Assembly (NCBI GenBank): GCA_035517615.1
Contig: DATIYM010000023.1
Span: 1-64,000, forward strand
Direction of reading: 5' to 3'
DNA length: 64,000 nucleotides
Origin: AG25 sp035517615
GTDB taxonomy: Bacteria > Gemmatimonadota > Gemmatimonadetes > Gemmatimonadales > GWC2-71-9
Shown: positions 28,577 through 37,813 of the stretch, piece after piece
Layout of the letters: every line of letters starts with the position of its first letter
How positions within the stretch are numbered: position 1 is the first letter of the stretch
Notes under the pieces: generated by a model
What the model was told of the DNA's origin: nothing
The model's input: only the letters and a program-made list of their open reading frames with translations
The model's database searches: none
Position numbers and translations under genes: made by a program

Positions 28577-29247
28577 CGGCCGGACTGTTCCTCGCGCTCC
28601 TGATCACGCAATCTCCCCTCGACGCCGGAACGTTCGTCATTCGGCAGGATACTGTCGACGTCGGTCGCGAGACATTCGAGCTGAGCTCGATCCCGTTTGG
28701 CACAAGCGAATCCGGGTGCCGCATCGCGGCCGAAGCGCGCTACAACGGCGGTCGCGGGGCGCTATTGCTCGAGCCCACGCTCGATATCGGCCCCGATACC
28801 GAGCCTCTCTCGTTGTCGTACGAGATTGCCCAGGCGCGCGAGCGACTCCGGATCCTGGGGCAACGGTCGCGGGGCCGGTTCACGGTGCGGTATTTGTCGC
28901 CCCACTCCGAGCGGGCCCGGGAGTATCCGCTGAGCGGCCCCACGGTCATTCTCGACGACTCGGTGTTTTCGCCGTACATCTTTGCGGGTTGGCGGGCGGG
29001 GTTACCGGGAAGCGGCACGGACGTGGCCATCATCGTACCACGAGCGGATCGGCGCGAAATGGCGACGGTCGAGGAGCTCGGGCCTGCCCCCACGACCTTG
29101 AACGGCCGTACGGCCGATTTGCGCCACGTTCGGTTGACCGGAGGAGCGAACCAGGTTGTGCACCTCTGGTTCGATCGGCGCGGGCTGCTGCAAAAGATCG
29201 AAATCCCGTCGCGTCATCTCGTCGTGGAGCGGGTCCCGCCAGCTTGA
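28573..29247 (+). CDS. Hypothetical exported protein
   Basis: 224 residues with a short hydrophobic N-terminus (MTAGLFLALLITQSPLDA) that looks like a signal peptide, followed by a beta-rich domain (GTFVIRQDTVDVGRETFEL, NQVVHLWFDRRGLLQKIEIPS). The layout resembles small periplasmic DUF6134-like proteins, but I am not sure of a family. It is translationally coupled to the creatininase-family gene (ATGA). Confidence 0.72.
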   Translation: MTAGLFLALLITQSPLDAGTFVIRQDTVDVGRETFELSSIPFGTSESGCRIAAEARYNGGRGALLLEPTLDIGPDTEPLSLSYEIAQARERLRILGQRSRGRFTVRYLSPHSERAREYPLSGPTVILDDSVFSPYIFAGWRAGLPGSGTDVAIIVPRADRREMATVEELGPAPTTLNGRTADLRHVRLTGGANQVVHLWFDRRGLLQKIEIPSRHLVVERVPPA

Positions 29248-29285
29248 CCCTGCGGGTTTTGCCCGGCTACCTTCGCACGACTCTG

Positions 29286-30812
29286 ATGCGACTCGCTCGC
29301 TCGCTCGCGGCGCTCGTCTGTTATCCGGTACTCGCGCTGGGCCAGGAGCCTGCGACCACGTCCCCGGCTCCCACCGCTACCGCACCCGCGCCCGCACCGC
29401 GGCAACCTGCGGTGAATCTCTCGCTCGCCGATGCCATCGCCCTCGCCAGGCAGAACAATCCCGCATACCGGCAGTTCGTCAATAGCCGCCGGCCCGCGGC
29501 CTGGGGCGTGCGCAACGCGTACGCGAATTTTCTGCCGTCGTTCAACATCTCGGGGGGAGTCGGCTACACCGGCGCGGGCCAGCAGCTGTTCTTGAGCCAG
29601 GCCTTCACGCAAAACGTGGCGACGTGGAGCTCGAATTACAATTTTCAGCTCGACTGGCAACTGTCGGGTTTCACGCTGAGCCAGCCCGGGCTGCGCCGCG
29701 CCCAGCTCGTGGCAGCGGATGCCGACATCACGGGCGCGGAAACGGATCTCGTGTCGCTCGTGACCCAGCAGTACCTCACCGTGCTCGAGGCTCTGGCCAA
29801 TTCCGGCGTGACGGTGGCCCGGCGGGATCGTGCCATTGAATTCCTGAAGCTCGCGCAGGCCCGCTATGACGTGGGACGAGCCACGCTGATCGACGTGCGG
29901 CAGGCCCAGGTCGCGTTGGGGCAGGCCGAGGTCGCAGTCCTCCAGGCGCGCACGGCGATTCAGGTCGAGAAGCTGCGGTTGTTCCAGAACCTCGGAACGG
30001 CGGCGCCAGCCGACGTGGACGTCGTGCAGCTCACGGACACGTTTCCGGTCACCGCACCGCCCTGGCACCTCGAAGATCTGCTGACGCTGGCCGAGGCCCA
30101 GAATCCCGCGCTCGCCGCGTTGCGGGCGCGGGAAAACGCGGCGAGCTGGAACGTGCGCGCCACGAGCGCGAGCTACGGGCCGTCGTTCTCCCTGTCGGCC
30201 ATCTGGTCCGGCTTCACGCAAAAACTTTCGGACATCGGACCGGCGCTCTCCGCCGCGAAGGCCCGGGCCGACACGAACGTGCGACTGTGCGAGTACGAAA
30301 ACAGCGCCTGGCTCAACGCCGGGCAGCCGCCCTTGCCCTGCGGCGCGCTGGCGTTCACTCCCGACAGTACGCTCGCCTATCAAAACCTGAACACGGCGTA
30401 TCCGCTGCACTTCACCCCTTCGCCGTTTCAGGCGCGACTCACCATCAGCCTGCCGATCTTCACCAATTTCAGCCGCCCCTATCAGGTTTCGCAGGCGACG
30501 GCCGAGCGCGACAATCTCGCCGAGTCGGTGCGCGAGCGCGGTCTCGAGGTGCGCACCGAGGTGAGCCAGGCGTTTCTGACGCTGCAAACGGCATATCGCA
30601 CGATCGGCATTCAGGACACCAACCGCACGGCTGCGCGTGAGCAGCTGCAGCTCGCGACCGAGCGTTACCGCGTCGGCTCGGGTACCTTCATCGAACTGCT
30701 CGATGCGCAGTTGCAGCAGCTCAACGCCGAATACAGCTACGTCAGCGCGGTGTACGACTATCACAAGGCCGTGGCCGCGCTCGAACAGGCCGTGGGCAGG
30801 CCACTGCGCTGA
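29286..30812 (+). CDS. TolC-family outer-membrane efflux protein
   Basis: 508 residues: a signal peptide (about 1-20), a Pro/Ala-rich linker, then two OEP repeats of long helices (about 45-230 and 265-500), as in TolC. Typical marks are LSLADAIALARQNNPAYR and the late helix RYRVGSGTFIELLDAQLQQLNAEYSYVSAVYDYHKA. It forms the outer-membrane duct for efflux or type I secretion. Stop and next start share one nucleotide (TGATG), coupling it to the adaptor gene. The frame is open upstream, but only the ATG at 29286 yields a signal peptide. Confidence 0.93.
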   Translation: MRLARSLAALVCYPVLALGQEPATTSPAPTATAPAPAPRQPAVNLSLADAIALARQNNPAYRQFVNSRRPAAWGVRNAYANFLPSFNISGGVGYTGAGQQLFLSQAFTQNVATWSSNYNFQLDWQLSGFTLSQPGLRRAQLVAADADITGAETDLVSLVTQQYLTVLEALANSGVTVARRDRAIEFLKLAQARYDVGRATLIDVRQAQVALGQAEVAVLQARTAIQVEKLRLFQNLGTAAPADVDVVQLTDTFPVTAPPWHLEDLLTLAEAQNPALAALRARENAASWNVRATSASYGPSFSLSAIWSGFTQKLSDIGPALSAAKARADTNVRLCEYENSAWLNAGQPPLPCGALAFTPDSTLAYQNLNTAYPLHFTPSPFQARLTISLPIFTNFSRPYQVSQATAERDNLAESVRERGLEVRTEVSQAFLTLQTAYRTIGIQDTNRTAAREQLQLATERYRVGSGTFIELLDAQLQQLNAEYSYVSAVYDYHKAVAALEQAVGRPLR

Positions 30813-32095
30813 TGTCGCGCCGCACCATCCTGCTCGTGGCCGCGGCCGTGATCGTCGCCGGAGCCGCCACGGCAATCGCCGTGAACGCGAACCGGAAGAA
30901 GCGCATCGAGGTGCGCGAGGAGCGCGTCGCGCGCCGCGATCTCGTGGCCGCGGTCACGGCGAGCGGCAAGATCCAACCGAAGAAGAAGGTGGACCTGAGC
31001 GCCGACATCACGGGCCGGATCACGCAGATCACCGTGCATGAGGGCGACGCGGTTACCCGGGGCCAGTTCCTGCTGCAGATCGACCCGACGGTATACGAGG
31101 CCAACCTGCGGCGCGCCCAGGCGGCGTACTCGGCGGCCATAGCGGCGGTCGTGCAGGCACGCGCCAACCGGACCCAGGCCGAGCACGTGCTCGCGCGCAC
31201 CAAGCAGCTGCATGACGAGAGTCCGAATCTCGTCTCTCCCGAGCAGTTCGAGCAGGCCCAAACCGCATTCGACGTATCGCAGGCGAATCTCGATGCGGCC
31301 GATCACCAGGTCGAGCAGGCCAAGGCATCGGAGCAGGAGGCGAACGACAACCTCCGCAAGACCCGCATCGTCGCGCCGATCGCCGGACGCGTGACGCGCC
31401 TGCCGGTCGAGGAAGGAGAAGTCGCGGTCCCGAGCACGTTCTCCAAGGACATCGGGCTGCTGATGACGATCTCGGATCTCTCCGTGGTCCAGGCGAAAGT
31501 GCAGGTGGACGAGACCGACGTCGTGCGGCTCAAACTCGGGGACTCGGTCGAAGTGGCGATCGACGCGTTTCCGGACACGACGTTCACGGGTCGCGTGACC
31601 AAGATCTCGAACAGCTCGATTCAGGCGCCCACCGGAACACTCGGTCAGAACGAGCACGCCGTCGATTACGAGGTCGAAGTCACGCTCAACCGTCCGCCGC
31701 CGGACATTCGTCCCGACCTGTCGGCGACGGCGCGGATCGTGACCGACACGCGCCAGAACGTGTTGTCGATCCCGATCGTGGCCCTGACGGTGCGGGAGCA
31801 CCGCGGGATCTCGACCGAAGACCGGCCGCTCGATACGCTTAGTACGATCGAGCGCCGCCGGAACGAAACGGAAGGCGTGTTCGTGATCGAGAACGAAACG
31901 GCCGTGTTTCGCCCCGTGCGGGTGGGAATTGCGGGAGACGAGTTTTTCGAGGTGCTCGACGGCCTGCGCGAAGGGGAGCTGATCGCCGCGGGCCCCTACC
32001 AGACGATCCGCGATCTCAAGGAAACCGCTCGCGTGCGTCCGCTCAAGCAGAAGGCCGATTCCGCCGAGGGCACCGGGACGCGTGCCGCTCGCTGA
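30812..32095 (+). CDS. Periplasmic adaptor subunit, MacA/HlyD family
   Basis: 427-residue membrane-fusion protein with an N-terminal membrane anchor (about 4-23), a lipoyl/barrel-sandwich segment (SGKIQPKKKVDLSADITGRI), a long coiled-coil hairpin (about 90-180), a second lipoyl half (TRIVAPIAGRVTRLPVEEGEV) and a beta-barrel domain. It links an inner-membrane pump to the TolC protein encoded just upstream. It overlaps the first permease gene by 14 nt. Confidence 0.93.
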   Translation: MSRRTILLVAAAVIVAGAATAIAVNANRKKRIEVREERVARRDLVAAVTASGKIQPKKKVDLSADITGRITQITVHEGDAVTRGQFLLQIDPTVYEANLRRAQAAYSAAIAAVVQARANRTQAEHVLARTKQLHDESPNLVSPEQFEQAQTAFDVSQANLDAADHQVEQAKASEQEANDNLRKTRIVAPIAGRVTRLPVEEGEVAVPSTFSKDIGLLMTISDLSVVQAKVQVDETDVVRLKLGDSVEVAIDAFPDTTFTGRVTKISNSSIQAPTGTLGQNEHAVDYEVEVTLNRPPPDIRPDLSATARIVTDTRQNVLSIPIVALTVREHRGISTEDRPLDTLSTIERRRNETEGVFVIENETAVFRPVRVGIAGDEFFEVLDGLREGELIAAGPYQTIRDLKETARVRPLKQKADSAEGTGTRAAR

Positions 32096-33329
32096 TGCTG
32101 CGCTGCTGGCGCTGCAGGCGGCGTGGAGCCACAAGCTCCGGTCCTTCTTCACGCTGCTCGGGATCATCGTATCGGTGGCGTTTCTCGTCGCGGTCGTCGC
32201 GATCATCCAGGGCATGAACGCGTACGTGCGCGAGCGCATCGGGGGAGCCATCGTGGGGGCGAATGCGTTTCAGGTGCGCCGTACGCCGATCGCCGTCGGC
32301 CTGATCGACGACGAAGAATGGCGGACGATCGAGCGCCGGCCGATCATCGCACCGGAGGACGTTCCGTACGTCCAACGCGCACTCCCCGACGCGAGGGCCG
32401 TGGCGCTGCAATCGGGGTGGCCGACGCCGCAGGCCGACGTCGTGTGGCGCGATCAGACGGTGGGCGATGTGTTCATCTTCGGCGTGACCGCGCCGTTCCA
32501 GGTCGTCCAGGATTACGAGTTCGCGGCGGGAGAGCCGCTGACCGACATCGACGTGCGCGAGCGGCGACCGGTGGCCGTGCTCGGGTGGGATGTGTCGGAC
32601 AAGCTGTTCGCGAATCCCGCGCTCGCGGTGGGTCAGAAGATCCGGATTCGCGGGGATCAGTTCACGGTAAAGGGCGTCATCGCGAAGAAAGGAACGGTGC
32701 TCGGGCAATCCTGGGACGGCTTCGTGATGCTGCCGCTCACCACCTTTGAGGCGCTGTACGGGCGTCGCGAGACCACCGTCATCTCGGTGAAGATGGCCGA
32801 AGCGGCCCAGGTGCGGGATGGGATGCAGCGCGCCGAAGAAGCGATGCGAATCGCGCATCGTCTGCGGCCCGAGCAGCCCGATGACTTCACCGTGGACACC
32901 GCGGACGCCCTGGTGGACTTCTGGAAAAAGCTCACGGGGATTCTCTTCCGGGTGATTCCGGGAGTGGTGGCGATCGGCATCATCGTGGGCGGCATCGTGA
33001 TCATGAACATCATGCTGATGAGCGTGAGCGAGCGGACGCGGGAAATCGGCATCCGGAAGTCGCTCGGCGCGACGCGCCGGGACATTCGCCGCCAGTTTCT
33101 CGCCGAGTCGGTCACCCTGACGGCGCTGGGAGGCGTGCTGGGCCTCCTGGTGGGGATGGCGCTGGCCGGCATCGTGGCCGCGGCTTCCCCCCTGCCGGCG
33201 CGGGTAACCGCCTGGTCGGTGGCGGTGGCCCTCGCGCTCGGGGCCGGGGTGGGAATCGTGTTCGGCGTCTATCCGGCGTCGCGCGCGGCGCAGCTCGATC
33301 CCATCGAAGCGATGCGCGCCGAGACCTGA
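32082..33329 (+). CDS. MacB-type ABC transporter permease (FtsX domain), first copy
   Basis: 415 residues. One N-terminal membrane helix (about 20-42) is followed by a MacB periplasmic core domain and three C-terminal helices forming the FtsX domain (GIIVGGIVIMNIMLMSVSERTREIGIRKSLGATR). It has no nucleotide-binding domain, unlike full-length MacB. GTG start at 32082, inside the adaptor gene. The second permease follows 4 nt after its stop. Confidence 0.93.
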   Translation: MPLADAALLALQAAWSHKLRSFFTLLGIIVSVAFLVAVVAIIQGMNAYVRERIGGAIVGANAFQVRRTPIAVGLIDDEEWRTIERRPIIAPEDVPYVQRALPDARAVALQSGWPTPQADVVWRDQTVGDVFIFGVTAPFQVVQDYEFAAGEPLTDIDVRERRPVAVLGWDVSDKLFANPALAVGQKIRIRGDQFTVKGVIAKKGTVLGQSWDGFVMLPLTTFEALYGRRETTVISVKMAEAAQVRDGMQRAEEAMRIAHRLRPEQPDDFTVDTADALVDFWKKLTGILFRVIPGVVAIGIIVGGIVIMNIMLMSVSERTREIGIRKSLGATRRDIRRQFLAESVTLTALGGVLGLLVGMALAGIVAAASPLPARVTAWSVAVALALGAGVGIVFGVYPASRAAQLDPIEAMRAET

Positions 33330-33333
33330 TGGC

Positions 33334-34575
33334 ATGCGGCTGCACTCGCTCTCCGAAGGCGGGCTGATCGCGCTCGACCAGCTGAGCAGCAACAAGCTGC
33401 GCTCCGGTCTCACAATCCTCGGCGTCGTCATCGGGGTTGCGACGGTGATGGCGATGGCGTCGATCGTGCAGGGCATCCGCGACCAGATCATGAACGCGAT
33501 CGAAGTCGCCGGACCCACGACGTTCTACGTGATGCGGTTTTTCTCCTCCACGCCGCTCAACCCCGAGGCGCTGCCCAAGGAAGTCCGGATCCGGCCCGTC
33601 CTCAAGGCCGAAGAGGCCGACGCGCTCGCACGGCTGCCGGACATTCATTACGCCGGCGTCTGGGTTCAGCTGTTCCAGCGGCTCGAGTACGAAGGCACGC
33701 ACACCCAGATTCTGACCGTGTTCGGCGCTGACGATCATTACATGGAAATTCAGGGCGGGACGCTGCTCGACGGCCGCTTCTTCACGGTCGCCGAGCAGCG
33801 CACCGGCGCTCCGGTGGTGGTGCTCGAGGAAAAGTTCGCGAACAAGCTGTTCGGCCGACTGAATCCGCTCGGCCGCTTCCTGCGGATCGCGGACAAGCCC
33901 CTCCAGGTGATCGGCATCTTCCAGAACCCCGAGAACATTTTCCAGCCGCCGAGTCAGGAGATCGGGGCCGTGATGCCGTTCGAGACCGCTCGCCGTTTCT
34001 TCCGGTATGATGAGACCAACGCCCTGTGGATCGTGGTCAAGCCGCAGGCGGGCGTAACGGTGAGCCACGCCATGGACGAGGTGACGATCACGCTGCGCCG
34101 ACTGCGCGGCATCCGGACCGGCGACCCCAACACCTTCGACCTGATCACCCAGGATCAGATTCTCGACGTCTTCAACAAACTCACAGGAGTGTTCTTTCTC
34201 GTGATGCTCGTGCTCTCGAGCGTGGCGTTGCTCGTGGGCGGCATCGGCGTCATGGCCATCATGATGGTCTCGGTGACCGACCGAACGCGCGAGATCGGGG
34301 TGCGGAAAGCCATGGGCGCCACCCGACGCGAGATTCTCTGGCAGTTCCTGGTCGAGGCGGCGACGTTGACGTTGATGGGGGGCATCCTGGGCGTGGTCGT
34401 CGGGCTCGCCACCGCGGAAACCATCAAGTTGCTGCTGCATTTCGAAGCGCGCGTCCCGCCGTGGGCGACGCTCGCGGCATGCGTCGCGTCGGTGTTCATC
34501 GGGCTCGTGTTCGGCATCGCGCCGGCGGCGCGTGCGGCGAAGCTCGATCCGGTGGAAGCTTTGAGATACGAATAA
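33334..34575 (+). CDS. MacB-type ABC transporter permease (FtsX domain), second copy
   Basis: 413 residues with the same layout as the preceding gene: helix about 22-45, a periplasmic core, then the FtsX helices with VGGIGVMAIMMVSVTDRTREIGVRKAMGATRREI. The two permeases are diverged and probably form a heterodimer. No ATPase gene lies in the operon or elsewhere in the window, so the ATP-hydrolysing subunit must be encoded elsewhere. Confidence 0.93.
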   Translation: MRLHSLSEGGLIALDQLSSNKLRSGLTILGVVIGVATVMAMASIVQGIRDQIMNAIEVAGPTTFYVMRFFSSTPLNPEALPKEVRIRPVLKAEEADALARLPDIHYAGVWVQLFQRLEYEGTHTQILTVFGADDHYMEIQGGTLLDGRFFTVAEQRTGAPVVVLEEKFANKLFGRLNPLGRFLRIADKPLQVIGIFQNPENIFQPPSQEIGAVMPFETARRFFRYDETNALWIVVKPQAGVTVSHAMDEVTITLRRLRGIRTGDPNTFDLITQDQILDVFNKLTGVFFLVMLVLSSVALLVGGIGVMAIMMVSVTDRTREIGVRKAMGATRREILWQFLVEAATLTLMGGILGVVVGLATAETIKLLLHFEARVPPWATLAACVASVFIGLVFGIAPAARAAKLDPVEALRYE

Positions 34576-34579
34576 GGCC

Positions 34580-34660
34580 GGGAAGCGGGAAGCGGGAGGC
34601 GGGAAGCGGGAGGCGGGAAACGTGGCACTCACGCTTCGGCTTCCCGTCTCCCCCTCCCGA
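34580..34660. repeat. GGGAAGC/GGGAGGC heptad array with partial inverted copy
   Basis: About 40 nt of tandem GGGAAGC and GGGAGGC units (34580-34620) directly after the permease stop. A degenerate inverted block containing GGCTTCCCG and CCCCTCCCG follows (34638-34660). It lies in the gap before bshB1 and can fold back on itself. Confidence 0.75.
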
Positions 34661-34680
34661 AAGCATCGAAAGGATGGCTC

Positions 34681-35406
34681 GTGAAGCATGAGGTAGTCGA
34701 TTTATTGGCGCTCGCGGCTCACCGCGATGATGTCGAGCTGACGTGCGGCGGGACGCTCGCGAAAGCCGCGCGTGCCGGCCACCGGGTTGGGATCGTCGAT
34801 CTGACGCGGGGGGAGACCGGCACGCGGGGCGATGCGGCCACGCGCGCCGCCGAAGCGGAACAGGCGGCAAAGGCGCTCGGGGTTGCCGTGCGGTTGAACG
34901 CGGAGCTGCGGGATGCGTACCTGGCGAACGACGAGGCATCGCGCCGGCGCGTCGTGGAGCTGATCCGGATCACGCGGCCCCGCGTCGTGATTCTGCCGTT
35001 CTCGATCGGGCGCCATCCCGACCACCGCATCGCGTCCGAGCTGGGTCGCGACGCCTGCTATCTCGCCGGACTGAAGAAGTACGATGCGCCGGGTGAGCCG
35101 CACCGGCCGTTCAAGATCATTTACGCCCTGGCCTACCGCGAGGACCCGGTCAAGCCGACGTTCGTCGTCGACATCACCGACGTGTTCGAAACCAAAATGC
35201 GGGCGGTGCAGTGCTATGCGTCGCAATTCACGGGGGCAAAGGCGGCCGGCGAAGTGTTCCCAGGCGGCGAGGGTCTGTACGAGCAAATCCGCATTCAGTC
35301 GGCGCATTACGGCTCGTTGATCCGGCGACCATATGGAGAGCCGTACTTCTGCAATGAGACCGTTGCCGTCGACGATATCATGCAGCTTGGCGTGGCTTCG
35401 ATGTAG
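34681..35406 (+). CDS. bshB1: Bacillithiol biosynthesis deacetylase BshB1-type
   Basis: Zinc-dependent N-acetylglucosaminyl-malate deacetylase of the LmbE/PIG-L family; in the bacillithiol pathway it makes GlcN-Mal. Metal and catalytic motifs are AAHRDDVELTCGG (an Arg where AHPDD is usual; His and second Asp kept) and GRHPDHRIAS. The family tail YFCNETVAVDDIMQLG is present. GTG start at 34681 with AAAGGA upstream. bshA and bshC are not in the window. Confidence 0.9.
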   Translation: MKHEVVDLLALAAHRDDVELTCGGTLAKAARAGHRVGIVDLTRGETGTRGDAATRAAEAEQAAKALGVAVRLNAELRDAYLANDEASRRRVVELIRITRPRVVILPFSIGRHPDHRIASELGRDACYLAGLKKYDAPGEPHRPFKIIYALAYREDPVKPTFVVDITDVFETKMRAVQCYASQFTGAKAAGEVFPGGEGLYEQIRIQSAHYGSLIRRPYGEPYFCNETVAVDDIMQLGVASM

Positions 35407-35422
35407 CCGGTAGATTTCAGCC

Positions 35423-36637
35423 GTGACCCCCATGACTTCGTCGGGCGCACCCGAGCGGCTCGTGTATCTCGACCACGCGGCCACGACGCCGGTGCGGCCT
35501 GAGGTGCGCGAGGCAATGTTGCCGTTTCTCGGCGACGCCGGGGGCGGCGAGTTCGGGAATCCTTCCTCGCCGCACCGGTTCGGGCGCGCGGCACGCGCGG
35601 GAATCGAGCAGGCGCGCCGGGCGATCGCGGCGGCGCTCGACGCCGATCCCAACCAAGTGATTTTCACGTCCGGCGGCACCGAAGCGGACAATCTCGCCGT
35701 GATCGGTGCGGCGCTGGCTGCGCGCACGCGCGGCCGGCCATTCCGGGTGGCGGTGAGCGCGATCGAGCACAAGGCGGTGCTCGGCGCGGCGCATTTCGTG
35801 GCCGATCTGGGTGGAGAGATGCTCACGCTGCCGGTCGACGCCGGCGGCCTGGTCGACGCCGCCGCGGTTCGCACGGCGTGCACACGCGGAGCCGCCCTGA
35901 TCAGCGTCATGTGGGTGAACAACGAAATCGGCGTGCTCGAGCCGATCGAGCATCTCGCCCGGGCGGCCCGCGAAGCAGGAACCGAGGTCGCATTTCATAG
36001 CGACGCCGTGCAGGCGCTCGGCAAGGTGCCGGTCTCGTTCCGCGGTTCCGGATGCGCGCTGCTCAGCATCTCCGGGCACAAGATCGGCGCACCGAAGGGC
36101 GTGGGGGCGCTGCTCGTTCGCGACCGGCGGACGGTAACGCCGCTGCTGCACGGTGGCGGGCAGCAGTTCGCGCTGCGGCCGGGAACCGAAAACGTCCCGG
36201 GAATCGTGGCGCTGGGGAAGGCCGTGGAGCTCGCGGTGCGCGAGCGCGCGGAACTCGCCCAACGGCTGACCGGACTGCGCGACGCCCTCGAGCACGGGAT
36301 TGCCGCCGCGGTTCCGGATGCCGTGATTCATGCCGCGTCGAGCCCGCGCGCGCCCCACACGTTGAGCGTGTCCATCCCGGGCATCGACAGCGAAGCCATG
36401 CTGATGCACCTCGACATGGCGGGCATCGCCTGCTCGTCGGGCTCGGCGTGCAGCACGGGAGCGGTCGAGCCCTCACACGTGCTGAGCGCCATGGGTGTGC
36501 CGCACGACCTCGGTGTCGCGACCTTGCGATTTTCATTCGGACGCGAGAACACGGCCGATGATGTCGCCGCCGTCCTGGCGGCGCTGCCACGTATCGTGGA
36601 GAAAGTGCGGGGCTTGACGGCGGAGTTGCGAAGATGA
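35423..36637 (+). CDS. Cysteine desulfurase, NifS/IscS family
   Basis: PLP enzyme that takes sulfur from cysteine as a persulfide. Visible: YLDHAATTPVRPEV, FTSGGTEADN, the PLP lysine in SISGHKIGAPKG and the active-site cysteine loop CSSGSACSTGAVEPSHVL. Length 404 aa. GTG at 35423 or ATG at 35432 could start it. Its stop overlaps the mnmA start (ATGA), so its likely job is sulfur supply for tRNA thiolation, possibly also Fe-S assembly. Confidence 0.95.
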   Translation: MTPMTSSGAPERLVYLDHAATTPVRPEVREAMLPFLGDAGGGEFGNPSSPHRFGRAARAGIEQARRAIAAALDADPNQVIFTSGGTEADNLAVIGAALAARTRGRPFRVAVSAIEHKAVLGAAHFVADLGGEMLTLPVDAGGLVDAAAVRTACTRGAALISVMWVNNEIGVLEPIEHLARAAREAGTEVAFHSDAVQALGKVPVSFRGSGCALLSISGHKIGAPKGVGALLVRDRRTVTPLLHGGGQQFALRPGTENVPGIVALGKAVELAVRERAELAQRLTGLRDALEHGIAAAVPDAVIHAASSPRAPHTLSVSIPGIDSEAMLMHLDMAGIACSSGSACSTGAVEPSHVLSAMGVPHDLGVATLRFSFGRENTADDVAAVLAALPRIVEKVRGLTAELRR

Positions 36638-37692
36638 GAGGACGAGTGCTCGCCGCCATGTCGGGCGGAGTGGATAGCTCCGTGGCGGCCGCGCTCCTGG
36701 TCGAGCAGGGTTACGAGGTGGTGGGCGCGACCATGAAGCTGTTCTGTTACGGCGACTCCGTGCCCGAGCGCCCCTGCTGCTCGCTCGATTCGATCGCCGA
36801 CGCGCGGCTCGTGGCGCACCGGCTTGGCATCCCGCATTACGTGCTGAATCTGGAAGATCGATTTCACCACGACGTCATTGCCGATTTCGTCGCGGAGTAC
36901 GCGCGGGGCCGCACGCCCATCCCGTGCGTGCGGTGCAATTCGTTCACAAAGTTCCGCGACCTGCTGCGCCACGCCGACGCGCTCGACTGCGAGTTCATCG
37001 CGACCGGCCACTACGTCGTGACACGGGATGGCGCGCTGTTCCGCGGCCGGGATCCCGAAAAAGACCAGTCGTATTTCCTGTGGGGCATCGATGCCGCGGT
37101 CGTGCGTCGCATGCTCACGCCGGTGGGCGACCTCACGAAGCGCGAGACGCGCGCGCTCGCGAAGCGGCTGAGGCTCGAGACCGCCGATAAGCCCGAATCG
37201 GTCGAGATCTGCTTCGTGCCCGACGACAATTACGTGGGCGTGCTCGAGCGCGAGCTGCCTCCCGATGCCCCCGCGCTCGCTCCCGGCCCGCTCGTGACCA
37301 CCACGGGTGAGGTGATCGGCGAGCACGCCGGGTTCGCCCGCTACACGATTGGCCAGCGGCGCGGCCTGCCCGGAGGGTTCTCCGAACCGATGTATGTCGT
37401 CGCGATCCGGCCCGATACGCGTGAGGTCGTCATAGGCCGGAGCGATGACCTCTTTGGACACGATGTCTCGCTCGCAGAGGTCAACTGGCTCACCGAGCCG
37501 CTCGAGATGGGGAGCACGGTGTGGGTGCAATGCCGCTACCGCGGCCGGCCCGCACCGGGCACGGTTCACGCTCGTGGCCCGGACACGCTTGCCCTCCGGC
37601 TCGCGGAGCCGGTCCGCGCGATCACGCCGGGACAGTCGGGGGCGTTGTACGACGACTGCGGCCGTCTGGTGGGGGGTGGCATCATCTCCTAG
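36634..37692 (+). CDS. mnmA: tRNA-specific 2-thiouridylase
   Basis: Thiolates U34 of Lys, Glu and Gln tRNAs. The PP-loop AMSGGVDSSVAA is near the N-terminus. The first catalytic cysteine is in PCVRCN (near residue 98), and the second lies in SVEICFVPDDNY (near 192). The closing domain has GEHAGFARYTIGQRRGL. Length 352 aa is typical. Coupled to the cysteine desulfurase that would feed it sulfur. Confidence 0.96.
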   Translation: MRGRVLAAMSGGVDSSVAAALLVEQGYEVVGATMKLFCYGDSVPERPCCSLDSIADARLVAHRLGIPHYVLNLEDRFHHDVIADFVAEYARGRTPIPCVRCNSFTKFRDLLRHADALDCEFIATGHYVVTRDGALFRGRDPEKDQSYFLWGIDAAVVRRMLTPVGDLTKRETRALAKRLRLETADKPESVEICFVPDDNYVGVLERELPPDAPALAPGPLVTTTGEVIGEHAGFARYTIGQRRGLPGGFSEPMYVVAIRPDTREVVIGRSDDLFGHDVSLAEVNWLTEPLEMGSTVWVQCRYRGRPAPGTVHARGPDTLALRLAEPVRAITPGQSGALYDDCGRLVGGGIIS

Positions 37693-37813
37693 GCGTCGTC
37701 ACTGTGTGCGGGATCACAGCCCCTCTCTTCTGGTTCCCCTACTTCTGTTGGCTCGCAAACACGCATCCCTCGAGCGCCCTGGCCGTACCTACTGACAATC
37801 GGAGGAAACACGT

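Noticed and set aside
28716..29285. N-terminal extension of the TolC frame
   Set aside because: It overlaps the preceding exported-protein gene and reads as Arg-rich shadow; the signal peptide begins at 29286.
34681..35406. HRDD in place of HPDD as evidence of an inactive BshB1
   Set aside because: The metal-binding His and Asp are kept, and I recall the AHRDDVELTCGG form in related proteins, so inactivation is not indicated.
37693..37813. Promoter or RNA gene before the Ser/Thr-rich lipoprotein
   Set aside because: Apart from the ribosome site no convincing -35/-10 pair or structured RNA was seen.
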